From an uncultured Collinsella sp. (GTDB taxonomy: Bacteria; Actinomycetota; Coriobacteriia; Coriobacteriales; Coriobacteriaceae), in assembly GCA_937925715.1 (NCBI GenBank), contig CALAMG010000018.1, positions 1 through 64,000 on the forward strand: DNA of 64,000 nt, written 5' to 3'. The translations under genes and the position numbers were made by a program. Under the pieces are notes generated by a model. The model was not told the DNA's origin and did not search any database. It saw only the letters and a list, made by a program, of their open reading frames with translations. Positions 33,937-42,900 of the stretch are shown in pieces. Numbering within the stretch: the stretch's first letter is position 1; the number at the start of each line of letters is the position of its first letter.

Positions 33937-35142
33937 ATGAGCGGACTGATTATCGATAGCGAAGCCTGTATCGGCTGCGGTCGCTGCGTTCGCGCCTGTG
34001 CCTCTGGCGGCATCGTAGTGGAAGGCGAGCGGCCCAACCGTTGCGCCCGCGTAACCGACGGCTGCATCCTATGCGGCGGGTGCGTCGACGCTTGTCCCGT
34101 CAATGCCATTTCGATCGAGCGCGACGAGGCCGCCGGCGCGGTTGACCTCGATGCGTATCGAGATATCTGGGTATTCGTTCAGACCGACGAACACGATGTC
34201 GTGGCCCCGGTGGCCTACGAGCTCATGGGCAAGGGCCGCGAGCTTGCCGATGCTCGGGGATGCCGTCTGGTGGCGCTGGTCGGTATGGGCCCCGAGAGCT
34301 CGCTCAAGGACCTGGAGCATCTGGTTTGCGCCGGTGCAGACGAGGTCCTGGTCTGTCGCGACGAGCGTATCCGCCAGAACGATGCGGAGGTTTACGCCCG
34401 GCTGATCTGCGATTTGGTGGCAGAGCGCAAGCCCGAGGCCATTCTGTACGGTGCGACCGCCTTTGGCCGCGAGCTGGCGCCTGGCGTTGCCGTGCGCCTG
34501 CAGACGGGCCTTACGGCCGACTGCACCGTGCTTTCGGTGGATGCGGAAACGGGCCTGCTGCAGCAGACGCGCCCGGCGTTTGGCGGCAACTTGATGGCCA
34601 CCATCATTTGCCCCAACCACCGTCCTCAGATGGCAACGGTGCGCCCCGGCATCTTTAGGGAGCCCGAGTTTGACTACAGCCGCTCTGGCACGATTACCCA
34701 GGTATTCCTTGCGGAAGACACCAAGGCTCGTGTCGAGATCTCGATTCCCGCCGAGGAGTGGGGGCAGCAGGCATCAATTGCCGATGCCGAGCGCCTGGTC
34801 GTGGTGGGTCGCGGCATTGGTTCCAAGAAAAACCTGCCGCTGATGCGAAAGCTCGCCGAGGCTCTGGGAGCCGAGCTTGGCTGCACGCGACCTGTCGTGG
34901 AGGCCGGCTGGTTGGAGTATCGCCATCAGATTGGCCAGACAGGCGTATCGGTTTCGCCCAAGCTTCTCGTGAGTATCGGTGTTTCGGGCGCCATCCAGCA
35001 TCTTGCCGGCATCGGTGGGGCGGAGTGCATTATCGCCATCAACGAGGACCCGGATGCCCCCATCTTTGGTGCTGCCCAGTACAAGGTTGTCGGCGATGCC
35101 GTCGACGTCGTCGAGGAGCTGCTGGCCCAGCTTGAGCGCTAG
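33937..35142 (+). CDS. etfA: Electron transfer flavoprotein alpha subunit with N-terminal 2[4Fe-4S] ferredoxin domain
   Basis: A 401-residue EtfA/FixB protein with an extra ferredoxin domain. Its two clusters are bound by Cys11/14/17 and Cys53, and by Cys43/46/49 and Cys21 (CIGCGRCVRAC and CILCGGCVDAC). The EtfA part starts near 65; the C-terminal FAD domain carries VGRGIGSKKNLPLM and TGVSVSPKLLVSIGVSGAIQH. The ferredoxin extension is what distinguishes LctC-type Etfs that bifurcate electrons between NAD and ferredoxin from plain Etfs. It overlaps the convergent HD-protein gene by 4 bp. Confidence 0.92.
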   Translation: MSGLIIDSEACIGCGRCVRACASGGIVVEGERPNRCARVTDGCILCGGCVDACPVNAISIERDEAAGAVDLDAYRDIWVFVQTDEHDVVAPVAYELMGKGRELADARGCRLVALVGMGPESSLKDLEHLVCAGADEVLVCRDERIRQNDAEVYARLICDLVAERKPEAILYGATAFGRELAPGVAVRLQTGLTADCTVLSVDAETGLLQQTRPAFGGNLMATIICPNHRPQMATVRPGIFREPEFDYSRSGTITQVFLAEDTKARVEISIPAEEWGQQASIADAERLVVVGRGIGSKKNLPLMRKLAEALGAELGCTRPVVEAGWLEYRHQIGQTGVSVSPKLLVSIGVSGAIQHLAGIGGAECIIAINEDPDAPIFGAAQYKVVGDAVDVVEELLAQLER

Positions 35143-35951
35143 GCGCGCGCCAGCCAGTCGCGCATCTCGTCCTTTAGGCGCTCCCAGGTCGCTTGCGTGG
35201 CGGGATCGGTAAAGGGACGCGTAATGCCAAAGGGCGCGTCGAGCAGGCGGTAGATATCGCCCTGCTCGCGCGCCAGCGCGCGGCTCGCTGGATAGACGAG
35301 CTCAAACATAAAGCAGATGAGTCCCACTAGGTAGTCCGCCGGCTCATTGCGTTCATCGCGTGCGACGCAGCGGCGCTCGTCAAAGGCGGCAAGTGTTGGC
35401 GACGAGAAGCGGCTGCCGAGAAACGTCTTCTCGTCCACCTTGAGGATGGTGTCGACGGTGCTGTCGGCGATGGTGCGCATAATGTCGATCTTGTCGCCAT
35501 CGCGCACGATATCGCAGAAGCGCCGCATGCGCTCGTCGAGCTGCGCGGGTAGACGGAAATCGCTGTGATAGGCGATGCTCACGCGAATGAGCTCGTCGTA
35601 CTCGTCGGTCTCGATAAAATCTCGGATGCTTGTTGTGGCAGGTGCGTCGTCGGGGCTCTCGCCAAAGAGAACCTCGACGCCCAACGCCGCATGGCTCATG
35701 CTCTCGGCATCCTTAAACGTGTCCCAGCGTCGCAGCTGCTCAAAGCGGCCCATATCGTGCAGCAGGCCGCAAAGCCAAGCTAGGTCAATGTCCTGCGGTG
35801 ACCAGTCCTGTTCGCGCGCTACGGCATCGCATGCCTCGGCAACGTGGTACGTATGCTCGATTTTGAGCGCGATACGCGGATTGGCGGCATCGTAGGCATC
35901 GGTATAGCGTTTGAAGGTCGCGGTCGCCCGGCCCCGATCGATAGCTGTCAT
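35139..35951 (-). CDS. HD domain phosphohydrolase
   Basis: A 270-residue member of the HD superfamily. The metal-binding signature is His33 (IEHTYHV), His65-Asp66 (LLHDMGRFEQ) and a later acidic residue in VRDGDKIDIMRT. HD proteins of this size hydrolyse nucleotides or related phosphate esters; no partner tells which. It is convergent with etfA, and its stop lies inside the etfA end, so any terminator must be shared or absent. Its ATG at 35951 is followed by a short gene-poor region upstream. Confidence 0.85.
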   Translation of the reverse strand: MTAIDRGRATATFKRYTDAYDAANPRIALKIEHTYHVAEACDAVAREQDWSPQDIDLAWLCGLLHDMGRFEQLRRWDTFKDAESMSHAALGVEVLFGESPDDAPATTSIRDFIETDEYDELIRVSIAYHSDFRLPAQLDERMRRFCDIVRDGDKIDIMRTIADSTVDTILKVDEKTFLGSRFSSPTLAAFDERRCVARDERNEPADYLVGLICFMFELVYPASRALAREQGDIYRLLDAPFGITRPFTDPATQATWERLKDEMRDWLARA

Positions 35952-36078
35952 AATGACTTCCTAAAAAGCTGTGTCTTTCGATCCGGTGGCAATTGTAGGT
36001 GAACTCGGTTGCTGTCGGGCGATGATTCTGCCGTGTCGTTGAATGCGGCTCGGAAAGCTTGTCGGGACGAGGAACGCT

Positions 36079-36322
36079 ATGGTGCTCAAAATCGTTAAAA
36101 CCGTCTGGCCGGGGATGCTTACCTATGTTGCGATAGGCGCGCCGTGCGGCATTGGTTGCTAACGATTTGATAAGCCCTGGCGCTTTCGACGCCGGCCTGT
36201 GGCAGGGCTTGATTCCCTGGATTGTGGCTGCCGGCGTCGTGGCGGTGGCAATCAAGACAAAGTCGATGTTGTGGTGCTGCGTCTCGGGCATCGTGTTCTA
36301 TATCGTTTTGAGTCTTGTATAA
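36079..36322 (+). pseudogene. Decayed azlC-azlD remnant (branched-chain amino-acid exporter)
   Basis: ATG 36079 opens a frame (VWPGMLTYVAIGAPCGIG) that reads like the N-terminus of AzlC but stops after 27 codons. In a shifted frame from about 36150, the sequence ALVANDLISPGAFDAGLWQG... IVAAGVVAVAIKTKSMLWC ...VLSLV reads like the C-terminus of AzlD and ends at 36322. The simplest view is a large deletion that joined the start of azlC to the end of azlD. The rest of 35952-36465 contains only short AT-rich stretches and no other gene. The family call is by eye. Confidence 0.5.
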
Positions 36323-36465
36323 AAGCAAAGGGCGCGCTTACCGTCCCGGTCGACGAATCGAATTTCTCACCGAGCCGGTCTGCTTCTTCTGGTACCATGG
36401 TCAAACTTTACTGTAGCAAAGCGCGACGTGGGCTTTTGTTCTGCGTCAGCGGAAATGGGGGTTTC

Positions 36466-37488
36466 ATGGCACAGGAAGCGACCGCCAACGAGCAAAAGAA
36501 ATTCAAAGTACCGCGCATCCCGGGTGACATCATGATCTACCCGATGATCGTCGGTCTTTTGCTCAATACCTTCTGCCCGCAGGTCTTCGAGATCGGCGGC
36601 TTCTTTACCGCCGCCTGTCGCGGTGGTTCCAACACCATCGTCGCCGCAATTCTGCTGTTTGTGGGCGCCGGCATCAGCTTTAAGTCCACGCCGGGCGCTA
36701 TCAAGACCGGCATCGTCGTACTGATCCCCAAGCTTGTTGTTGCGGCCGCCCTTGGCTTGGGTGTGGCATATTTCTTTAACGATAACTTCCTGGGCCTGAG
36801 CTCCGTGTCTATCATCGGCGGCATCACGTTTTGCAACATGGCGCTCTATACGGGCATCATGGGCGAGTTCGGCGATGAGTCCGAGCAAGGCGCCGTGGGT
36901 ATCCTGTTCTTTACGGCCGGCCCTGCCGTTACCATGATCATCCTGGGCGTCTCGGGTCTCGCCAACATCCCCGTCGGTACCATCATCGGCTCCATACTGC
37001 CGCTTGTTATCGGCATGGTCCTGGGCAACTTGTTCCCGTTTATCAAGAATCTGCTGGTCCCCGGCGCCAATCCCGCGATCGCCGTTATCGGCTTTCAGCT
37101 CGGTGCGTCCATGAGCCTTTCGAGCTTTATCACCGGCGGTATTTCGGGCATCCTGCTGGGCCTCATCACGCTCTTTATCGTCGGTCCCATTACCTTTGCG
37201 TTCGAGCGCCTGTGCGGTGGTAACGGCAAGGCGGCCGTTGCCTGCTCCACTATCGCCGGCACGGCTATGACCACGCCGGTCGCCCTCGCCGAGGTCGCCC
37301 CGCGCTATGCCGAGCTTGCGCCCACTGCGTATGCGCAGATCGCCACTGCCGTCATCATCACGGCAATCATGGCTCCGATTCTGACCGGCTGGGTCGATAA
37401 GAAGTTCTGCCACGGCAAAGAGGATCTGTCGCCTGCCGGTGTCGAGGCCATCGAGGAGGCCGTCGCGACCGACATCGATGGCGAGTAA
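36466..37488 (+). CDS. kdgT: 2-keto-3-deoxygluconate permease family transporter
   Basis: A 340-residue inner-membrane protein with about 10 hydrophobic segments. PRIPGDIMIYPMIVGLLLNTFCPQ at the start, GGITFCNMALYTGIMGEFGDESEQGA in the middle and AGTAMTTPVALA near the end are typical of KdgT proton symporters. The substrate in this organism may be 2-keto-3-deoxygluconate or a related acid, but no kdgK or uronate genes are near. The frame is open from 36199, yet ATG 36466 has GGGGG at 4 bases and gives the normal start. Ended by a hairpin at 37534. Confidence 0.85.
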   Translation: MAQEATANEQKKFKVPRIPGDIMIYPMIVGLLLNTFCPQVFEIGGFFTAACRGGSNTIVAAILLFVGAGISFKSTPGAIKTGIVVLIPKLVVAAALGLGVAYFFNDNFLGLSSVSIIGGITFCNMALYTGIMGEFGDESEQGAVGILFFTAGPAVTMIILGVSGLANIPVGTIIGSILPLVIGMVLGNLFPFIKNLLVPGANPAIAVIGFQLGASMSLSSFITGGISGILLGLITLFIVGPITFAFERLCGGNGKAAVACSTIAGTAMTTPVALAEVAPRYAELAPTAYAQIATAVIITAIMAPILTGWVDKKFCHGKEDLSPAGVEAIEEAVATDIDGE

Positions 37489-37533
37489 TCGTCGACGCGA
37501 GTCAATCAAGCCGGCGTGCAATTCGCGCCGTTT

Positions 37534-37577
37534 GAGCGCCCGAACGAAAGCTGTCTTGCAGTGACGTTCGGGCGCTC
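37534..37577 (+). terminator. Terminator-like hairpin after the KdgT gene
   Basis: GAGCGCCCGAACG (37534-37546) pairs exactly with CGTTCGGGCGCTC (37565-37577) around an 18-base loop. Only weakly T-rich sequence follows (TGCTATTATT). Confidence 0.65.
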
Positions 37578-37676
37578 TGCTATTATTCCCCTTACCCCTG
37601 CGGAGTAGGGGGTGTTTATTGCCCAGACACGAATCGGGCGATTCTGACCACTTGGATATTGAGGGGATGGCGTCTA

Positions 37677-38819
37677 GTGGTTAAGGCACTCAAGATCGAG
37701 ATATTCCTGCTATGCATGATTGTTCTTATCGGGCTTGCCGCGCGAAGTCGCCACTCCTTGTTCTCGAGTACCCAGCAGTTATTGTTTAGTACGCTCGGCT
37801 ACACCTCTGCCGCGTACATGTTATTCGATATAATCTGGACGCTTTCGGACGGTGTGGGCGGCACGCTGGGCATTGCTGCCAACTGGATTTCCAACGCGGT
37901 TTCGTTTTCGCTCTTTGCCGCCGCGTGCCTCATTTGGTTTATCTATTCCGAGACGGTGCAGGGTTCTCGCCTTTTGACCGCGCGCTATAGGATGGCGTTT
38001 GTAACGCTGCCTGCGGTGCTGGTAGTCGTGCTGGCGTTTACTAGCTACTGGACGCATGCCCTGTTCTATATCGATGCGCAGGGCGCGTATCGTCGCGGTT
38101 TTGTCTATATGATCCAGCCCATCGTCAGCTACTGCTACGTTATATATACGTCCCTGCATGCGTTTATACAATCTTGCAAGGTCGAGAGCCTACAAAAGAA
38201 GGCCATCTATCAAACCTTGGCATTTTTCGCCATTCCGGCCTTGGTGGCCGGTGTCTTTCAGGTCTTTTATTCGGGTCCCTGCCTTAGTGTCGGCATCATG
38301 TTAAGTATGTTGCAGCTCTACATTGTTTGTCAGGAGCAGCTGATCTCGACCGACCCGTTGACTGGCCTCAACAATCGCAACCGTTTTGAGACCTATATGC
38401 TATCGCTGTTCTCGGGTGCTGATCAGGCCGATGATGTGTATCTGCTTATGATGGACGCCGACGGCTTTAAGCTGATTAACGATCGCTATGGACATGTGGA
38501 GGGCGACCATGCTCTCCAGGTCATATCTGCTACGCTCAAAGAGGTCTGCTCGGCGTCTGGTGGTTTTATCGCACGTTATGGCGGCGATGAGTTCGTGGTG
38601 CTCCAGAAGGCTGCGGCGGAACAGGACATCATAGACCTGTGTTCGGCGATTAACGACGAGCTCGCTCGTGCCGAGGTGCCGTATGCATTGCGGATGTCCA
38701 TCGGTTACGCGCGGGTCGGCGATGGTGTCGATACCTGTCAAGACTTACTTCGCGCTGCCGATGCGGAGCTCTACCGCGTCAAGGCCGAGAAAAAGAAAGC
38801 CGGTGTCCAGATACGCTAG
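37677..38819 (+). CDS. Membrane-bound GGDEF protein (predicted diguanylate cyclase)
   Basis: A 380-residue protein with about seven N-terminal membrane helices (to about residue 215) and a C-terminal GGDEF domain. The active loop RYGGDEF lies near 300-306 and the STDPLTGLNNRNRFE start of the domain near 224. It should make cyclic di-GMP in response to a membrane or extracellular cue sensed by the 7TM region. No I-site RxxD is obvious before the loop. TTG 37659 could start the frame, but GTG 37677 lies 10 bases past GAGGGG. No other c-di-GMP gene is in the window. Confidence 0.88.
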   Translation: MVKALKIEIFLLCMIVLIGLAARSRHSLFSSTQQLLFSTLGYTSAAYMLFDIIWTLSDGVGGTLGIAANWISNAVSFSLFAAACLIWFIYSETVQGSRLLTARYRMAFVTLPAVLVVVLAFTSYWTHALFYIDAQGAYRRGFVYMIQPIVSYCYVIYTSLHAFIQSCKVESLQKKAIYQTLAFFAIPALVAGVFQVFYSGPCLSVGIMLSMLQLYIVCQEQLISTDPLTGLNNRNRFETYMLSLFSGADQADDVYLLMMDADGFKLINDRYGHVEGDHALQVISATLKEVCSASGGFIARYGGDEFVVLQKAAAEQDIIDLCSAINDELARAEVPYALRMSIGYARVGDGVDTCQDLLRAADAELYRVKAEKKKAGVQIR

Positions 38820-38846
38820 AAAAAAGGGGCGCACGCTTGCGTGCGT
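38820..38846 (-). terminator. Terminator between the GGDEF and EamA genes
   Basis: CGCACGC and GCGTGCG (38830-38845) form a compact stem. On the minus strand it is followed by CCCCTTTTTT, so it most likely ends the EamA transporter transcript. Confidence 0.65.
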
Positions 38847-38919
38847 GGCGGCCCTCAGCTCATCGATGTATTCCATTAAGCTAAAGTGTGCAAACGCCCT
38901 CCCTAAAAAGGTGAGCTCG

Positions 38920-39855
38920 CTAGGCTTTTTTGGGTTTGTTGACGATGATGATGCCGCCGCAGACCAACAACAGGGCAACGATGACGGTAACGGGGCTCGT
39001 GCCAGCGCCCTCGCCGAGCAGCAGTGCGCTCAACAGCACGCCAAAGACCGGGTTCATAAAGCCAAAGACCGACACGCGGCTGACGGGGTTGACGGCGAGC
39101 AGGCGGGACCACAGCGAGTACGCGACGGCGGAGATAAGCGCCATGTAGATGATGAGCGCGATGGCGGGGGCGACTTCGGTGGGGGACAATGTGCCGCCCA
39201 TCAAAAAGCCGATGGCGGTGAGGACCAGGCCGCCGACTAAAAACTGCCAGCCGGCAAGCAAAACACCGTCGTGCTTGCGCGAGAAGATGCCGATCAGGCA
39301 GGTCGAAAGAGCGCCCGCGACAGTGGAGGCTAGGATAAAGCCCTCGCCATCGAGCGTGAAGCCAAAGGTGCCATCTGCGCCCGAAAGGTTGACAAGCGCG
39401 ACGCCGGCAAAGCCCAACACGCAGCCAAGCACCTTGGCCGTATTGAGCTTCTCGGTGCGAAATGCCAGGGCGGCAAAGAGGATTGCGAGGAAGTTGGCGC
39501 TGGCCTCGATGATGGAGCTCGACATGGCGCTGGCGCGCGAGAGTCCCAGGTAGAAAAAGAAGTACTGCCCGATAGTCTGGAAGAGCGACAGGACAAAGAT
39601 GGGCTTGATGTCGCGCGCTTGCGGTATGAGGGGGCGGCGTTGGGCCGCGCTCATCCCAACGATAACCAGGGCGCCGGCAAGCGTGAAGCGCAAGCCCGCA
39701 ATGAGCAGCTGTGAGGCGCAATCGTGCGCGGGGATGCCAAAGAGCCCGTAACCGATCTTGATGCAGGGGAAAGCCGACCCCCAGAGCGCGCAGCAGACGA
39801 GGCAGCCCAGGATGAGTCCGGGCAGGGTGGCGAGATACGGCTTGCGGCTTTCCAT
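38920..39855 (-). CDS. EamA/DMT family transporter
   Basis: A 311-residue drug/metabolite transporter with ten hydrophobic segments arranged as two EamA repeats (GLRFTLAGALVIVG, ALSTCLIGIFSRKHD, SAVAYSLWSRLLAVNPVSRVSVFGFMNPVFGVLLSALLLGE). Substrates of this group are often amino acids or metabolites and cannot be read here. The frame opens at 39897, but ATG 39855 follows AGGAAGGAC and is preferred. It lies just downstream of the purL terminator on the same strand and has its own start region. Confidence 0.88.
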   Translation of the reverse strand: MESRKPYLATLPGLILGCLVCCALWGSAFPCIKIGYGLFGIPAHDCASQLLIAGLRFTLAGALVIVGMSAAQRRPLIPQARDIKPIFVLSLFQTIGQYFFFYLGLSRASAMSSSIIEASANFLAILFAALAFRTEKLNTAKVLGCVLGFAGVALVNLSGADGTFGFTLDGEGFILASTVAGALSTCLIGIFSRKHDGVLLAGWQFLVGGLVLTAIGFLMGGTLSPTEVAPAIALIIYMALISAVAYSLWSRLLAVNPVSRVSVFGFMNPVFGVLLSALLLGEGAGTSPVTVIVALLLVCGGIIIVNKPKKA

Positions 39856-39879
39856 GATGTCCTTCCTGTATGCGCGAAG

Positions 39880-39918
39880 CAAAAAAGAACCCGCCACCGG
39901 GTGTGCCGGTGGCGGGTG
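39880..39918 (-). terminator. Rho-independent terminator of purL
   Basis: On the minus strand ACCCGCCACCGG pairs with CCGGTGGCGGGT and is followed by TTCTTTTTTG. It begins about 36 bp after the purL stop. Confidence 0.9.
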
Positions 39919-39953
39919 TTATTACCCGAGGGGATTGTACCCGATGGGACGCA

Positions 39954-42900
39954 TTAAGCGAAGTAGGCCACGCCGCTCTCAAAGATCGGCATGAACTTAT
40001 CGCCGGGGACATGCTCGGGCACGTTGCGGTACAGGTTGTCGCCGCGGCGCTCGGCATGGCCCATCTTGCCCAGAACGCGGCCGTCGGGGCTCGTGATGCC
40101 CTCGATGGCCAGTGCGGAGCCGTTGGGGTTGACGGAAAGGTCCATGCTCGGTTTGCCGTCCTCGCCCACGTACTGCGTGGCGACCTGGCCGTTTGCGATC
40201 AGCTGTGCGAGCACCTCGTCGTTGGCGACAAAGCGGCCCTCGCCGTGGCTGATGGCGACGGTGTAGGGGTCGTCCAGGCTGCACTGCGACAGCCACGGGG
40301 ACAGGTTGGACGAGATACGGGTACGCACCAGACGGCTCTGATGGCGACCGATGGTGTTGAACGTCAGCGTGGGGGCATCGGGCGTGGCATCGACGATGTC
40401 GCCGTAGGGCACCAGGCCAAGCTTGACCAGGGCCTGGAAGCCGTTGCAGATGCCCAGCATCAGGCCATCGCGGGCCTTGAGCAGGTCGCGGACTGCCTCG
40501 GTGACCTCGGGAGCGCGGAAGAACGCCGTGATGAACTTGGCGGAGCCATCGGGCTCGTCGCCGCCCGAGAAGCCGCCGGGGATCATGACGATCTGGCTTG
40601 CACGGATGCGGCGGGCAAGCTCGTGGGTGCTCTCGGCGACGGCCTCGGGCGTGAGGTTGTTGATCACGAAGGTGTCGGCCTCGGCGCCGGCGGCACGGAA
40701 GGCGCGGGCGCTGTCGTACTCGCAGTTGTTGCCGGGGAACACGGGGATGATCACGCGCGGGCGGGCGATCTTGGCGCCGCCGTACACGTGGATATCCTTG
40801 GCGCGGAAGTCGATGGTCTCGACCTCGGCGGTCTCGCCGGCGCTGCGGTAGGCAAAGACGCCCTCGATGCCGCTCTCCCAGGCCTCCTGGAGCTCGGAGA
40901 GCTCGATGACCTCGGAGCCGGTATCGATGACATAGCCCTCGACGGTGGTGCCCAGGGGCTCGACGACAACGCCGTCGGCGACCTCGGGCAGCTCGGCATC
41001 CTCGGCGAGCTCGACGATAAAGCTGCCGTAGAGCGGGGTGAAGAGGCTCTCCACGTCCACATCCTCGGCAAGCTCGAAACCGATCTGGTTGCCGACGCAC
41101 ATCTTAAAGAGGCTCTCGGCGCCGCAGCCGTAGCCGGGCGTGGAGACGGCCAGGGCGTCGCCGGTGGCGGTGAGCGCCTCGACGGTGTCAAACGCGGCGA
41201 GCAGCTGCTGAGCGTCGGGACGGTAGTCCTCGCCATAGGTGGCGGGGGCGATGCGGACGACGCGGTGCGTGAGGCCCTTGAATTCGGGCGAGACGGCACG
41301 GGCGGCCCTGCCCACGGCGACGACGAAGCTGATCAGGGTCGGCGGAACGTTGAGCTCGCCGGCCTCGTCCTCAAACGAACCGCTCATGGAGTCCTTGCCG
41401 CCGATGGCGCCGGCACCCAGGTCGACCTGGGCCATGAGGGCACCCAGGACGGCAGCCATGGGCTTGCCCCAACGCTCGGCCTCGGTGCGCAGGCGCTCGA
41501 AGTACTCCTGGAAGGAGAGGTAGGCGCGCTTGTGCTCAAAGCCGGCGGCAACGAGCTTGGCGATGGACTCGACCACGGACAGGTAGGCGCCCGCAAACTG
41601 GTCGGCCTCCATCAGATAGGGGTTGAAGCCCCATGCCATGGCACTCGCCGTGGTGGTCTCGCCGTCCACGGGGAACTTGGCGACCATGGCCGAGCTCGGG
41701 GTGAGCTGCGTCTTGCCGCCAAAGGGCATGAGCACGGTCGCGGCGCCGATGGTGGAGTCGAAGCGCTCGGAAAGGCCCTTGTTGGAAGCGACGTTGAGGT
41801 CGGTGACAAGCGAGGTCATGCGCTCGGTGAGCGTGGTGCCGGCCCAGCTGGGCTGCCACACGCTGCGGGCGCACACGTGGGCGACCTGGTGCTTGGGTGC
41901 GCCGTTGGAGTTGAGGAACTCGCGGGACAGGTCGACGATGGCGACGCCGTTCCAGGCCATGCGCATGCGCGGCTCGGCGGTAACCTCGGCGATTACGGTA
42001 GCCTCCAGGTTTTCCTCGGCGGCGTAGCCCATGAACTCCTCGACGTCACCGTCGGCGACGGCGCAAGCCATGCGCTCCTGGGACTCGGAGATAGCGAGCT
42101 CGGTGCCGTCCAGGCCGTCGTACTTCTTGGTCACGGTATCAAGGTCGACATACAGGCCGTCGGCAAGCTCGCCCACGGCGACCGAGACACCGCCGGCGCC
42201 AAAGTCGTTGCAGCGCTTGATCAGACGGCAGGCATCGCCGCGGCGGAACAGGCGCTGCAGCTTGCGCTCGACCGGGGCGTTGCCCTTCTGGACCTCGGCA
42301 CCCGAGGTCTCGATGGACTCGGTGTTCTGGGTCTTGGAGGAGCCGGTGGCGCCACCGATGCCATCACGGCCGGTGCGGCCGCCCAGCAGGATGATCTTGT
42401 CGGTGGGGGCGGGGCACTCGCGACGAACGTGGTTTGCCGGAGTAGCGCCCACGACGGCGCCAACCTCCATGCGCTTGGCCACGTAACCGGGGTGATAGAG
42501 TTCGTTGACCTGACCGGTGGCAAGGCCGATCTGGTTGCCGTAGCTGGAGTAGCCGGCGGCGGCAGTGGTCACGAGCTTGCGCTGCGGCAGCTTGCCCTCG
42601 AGCGTCTCGGAAACCGGGACGGTGGGGTCGCCGGCACCGGTGACGCGCATAGCCTGATACACATAGCTGCGGCCCGAGAGTGGGTCACGGATAGCGCCGC
42701 CCACGCAGGTGGCGGCACCGCCGAAGGGCTCGATCTCGGTCGGGTGGTTGTGGGTCTCGTTCTTAAAGAGGAACAGCCAGTCCTGGTCCTCGCCATCGAC
42801 ATCGACCTTCACCTTGACGGTGCAGGCGTTGATCTCCTCGGACTCATCGACATCGGCCATTACGCCGGTCTTCTTGAGGTACTTGGCGCCGATGGTGCCC

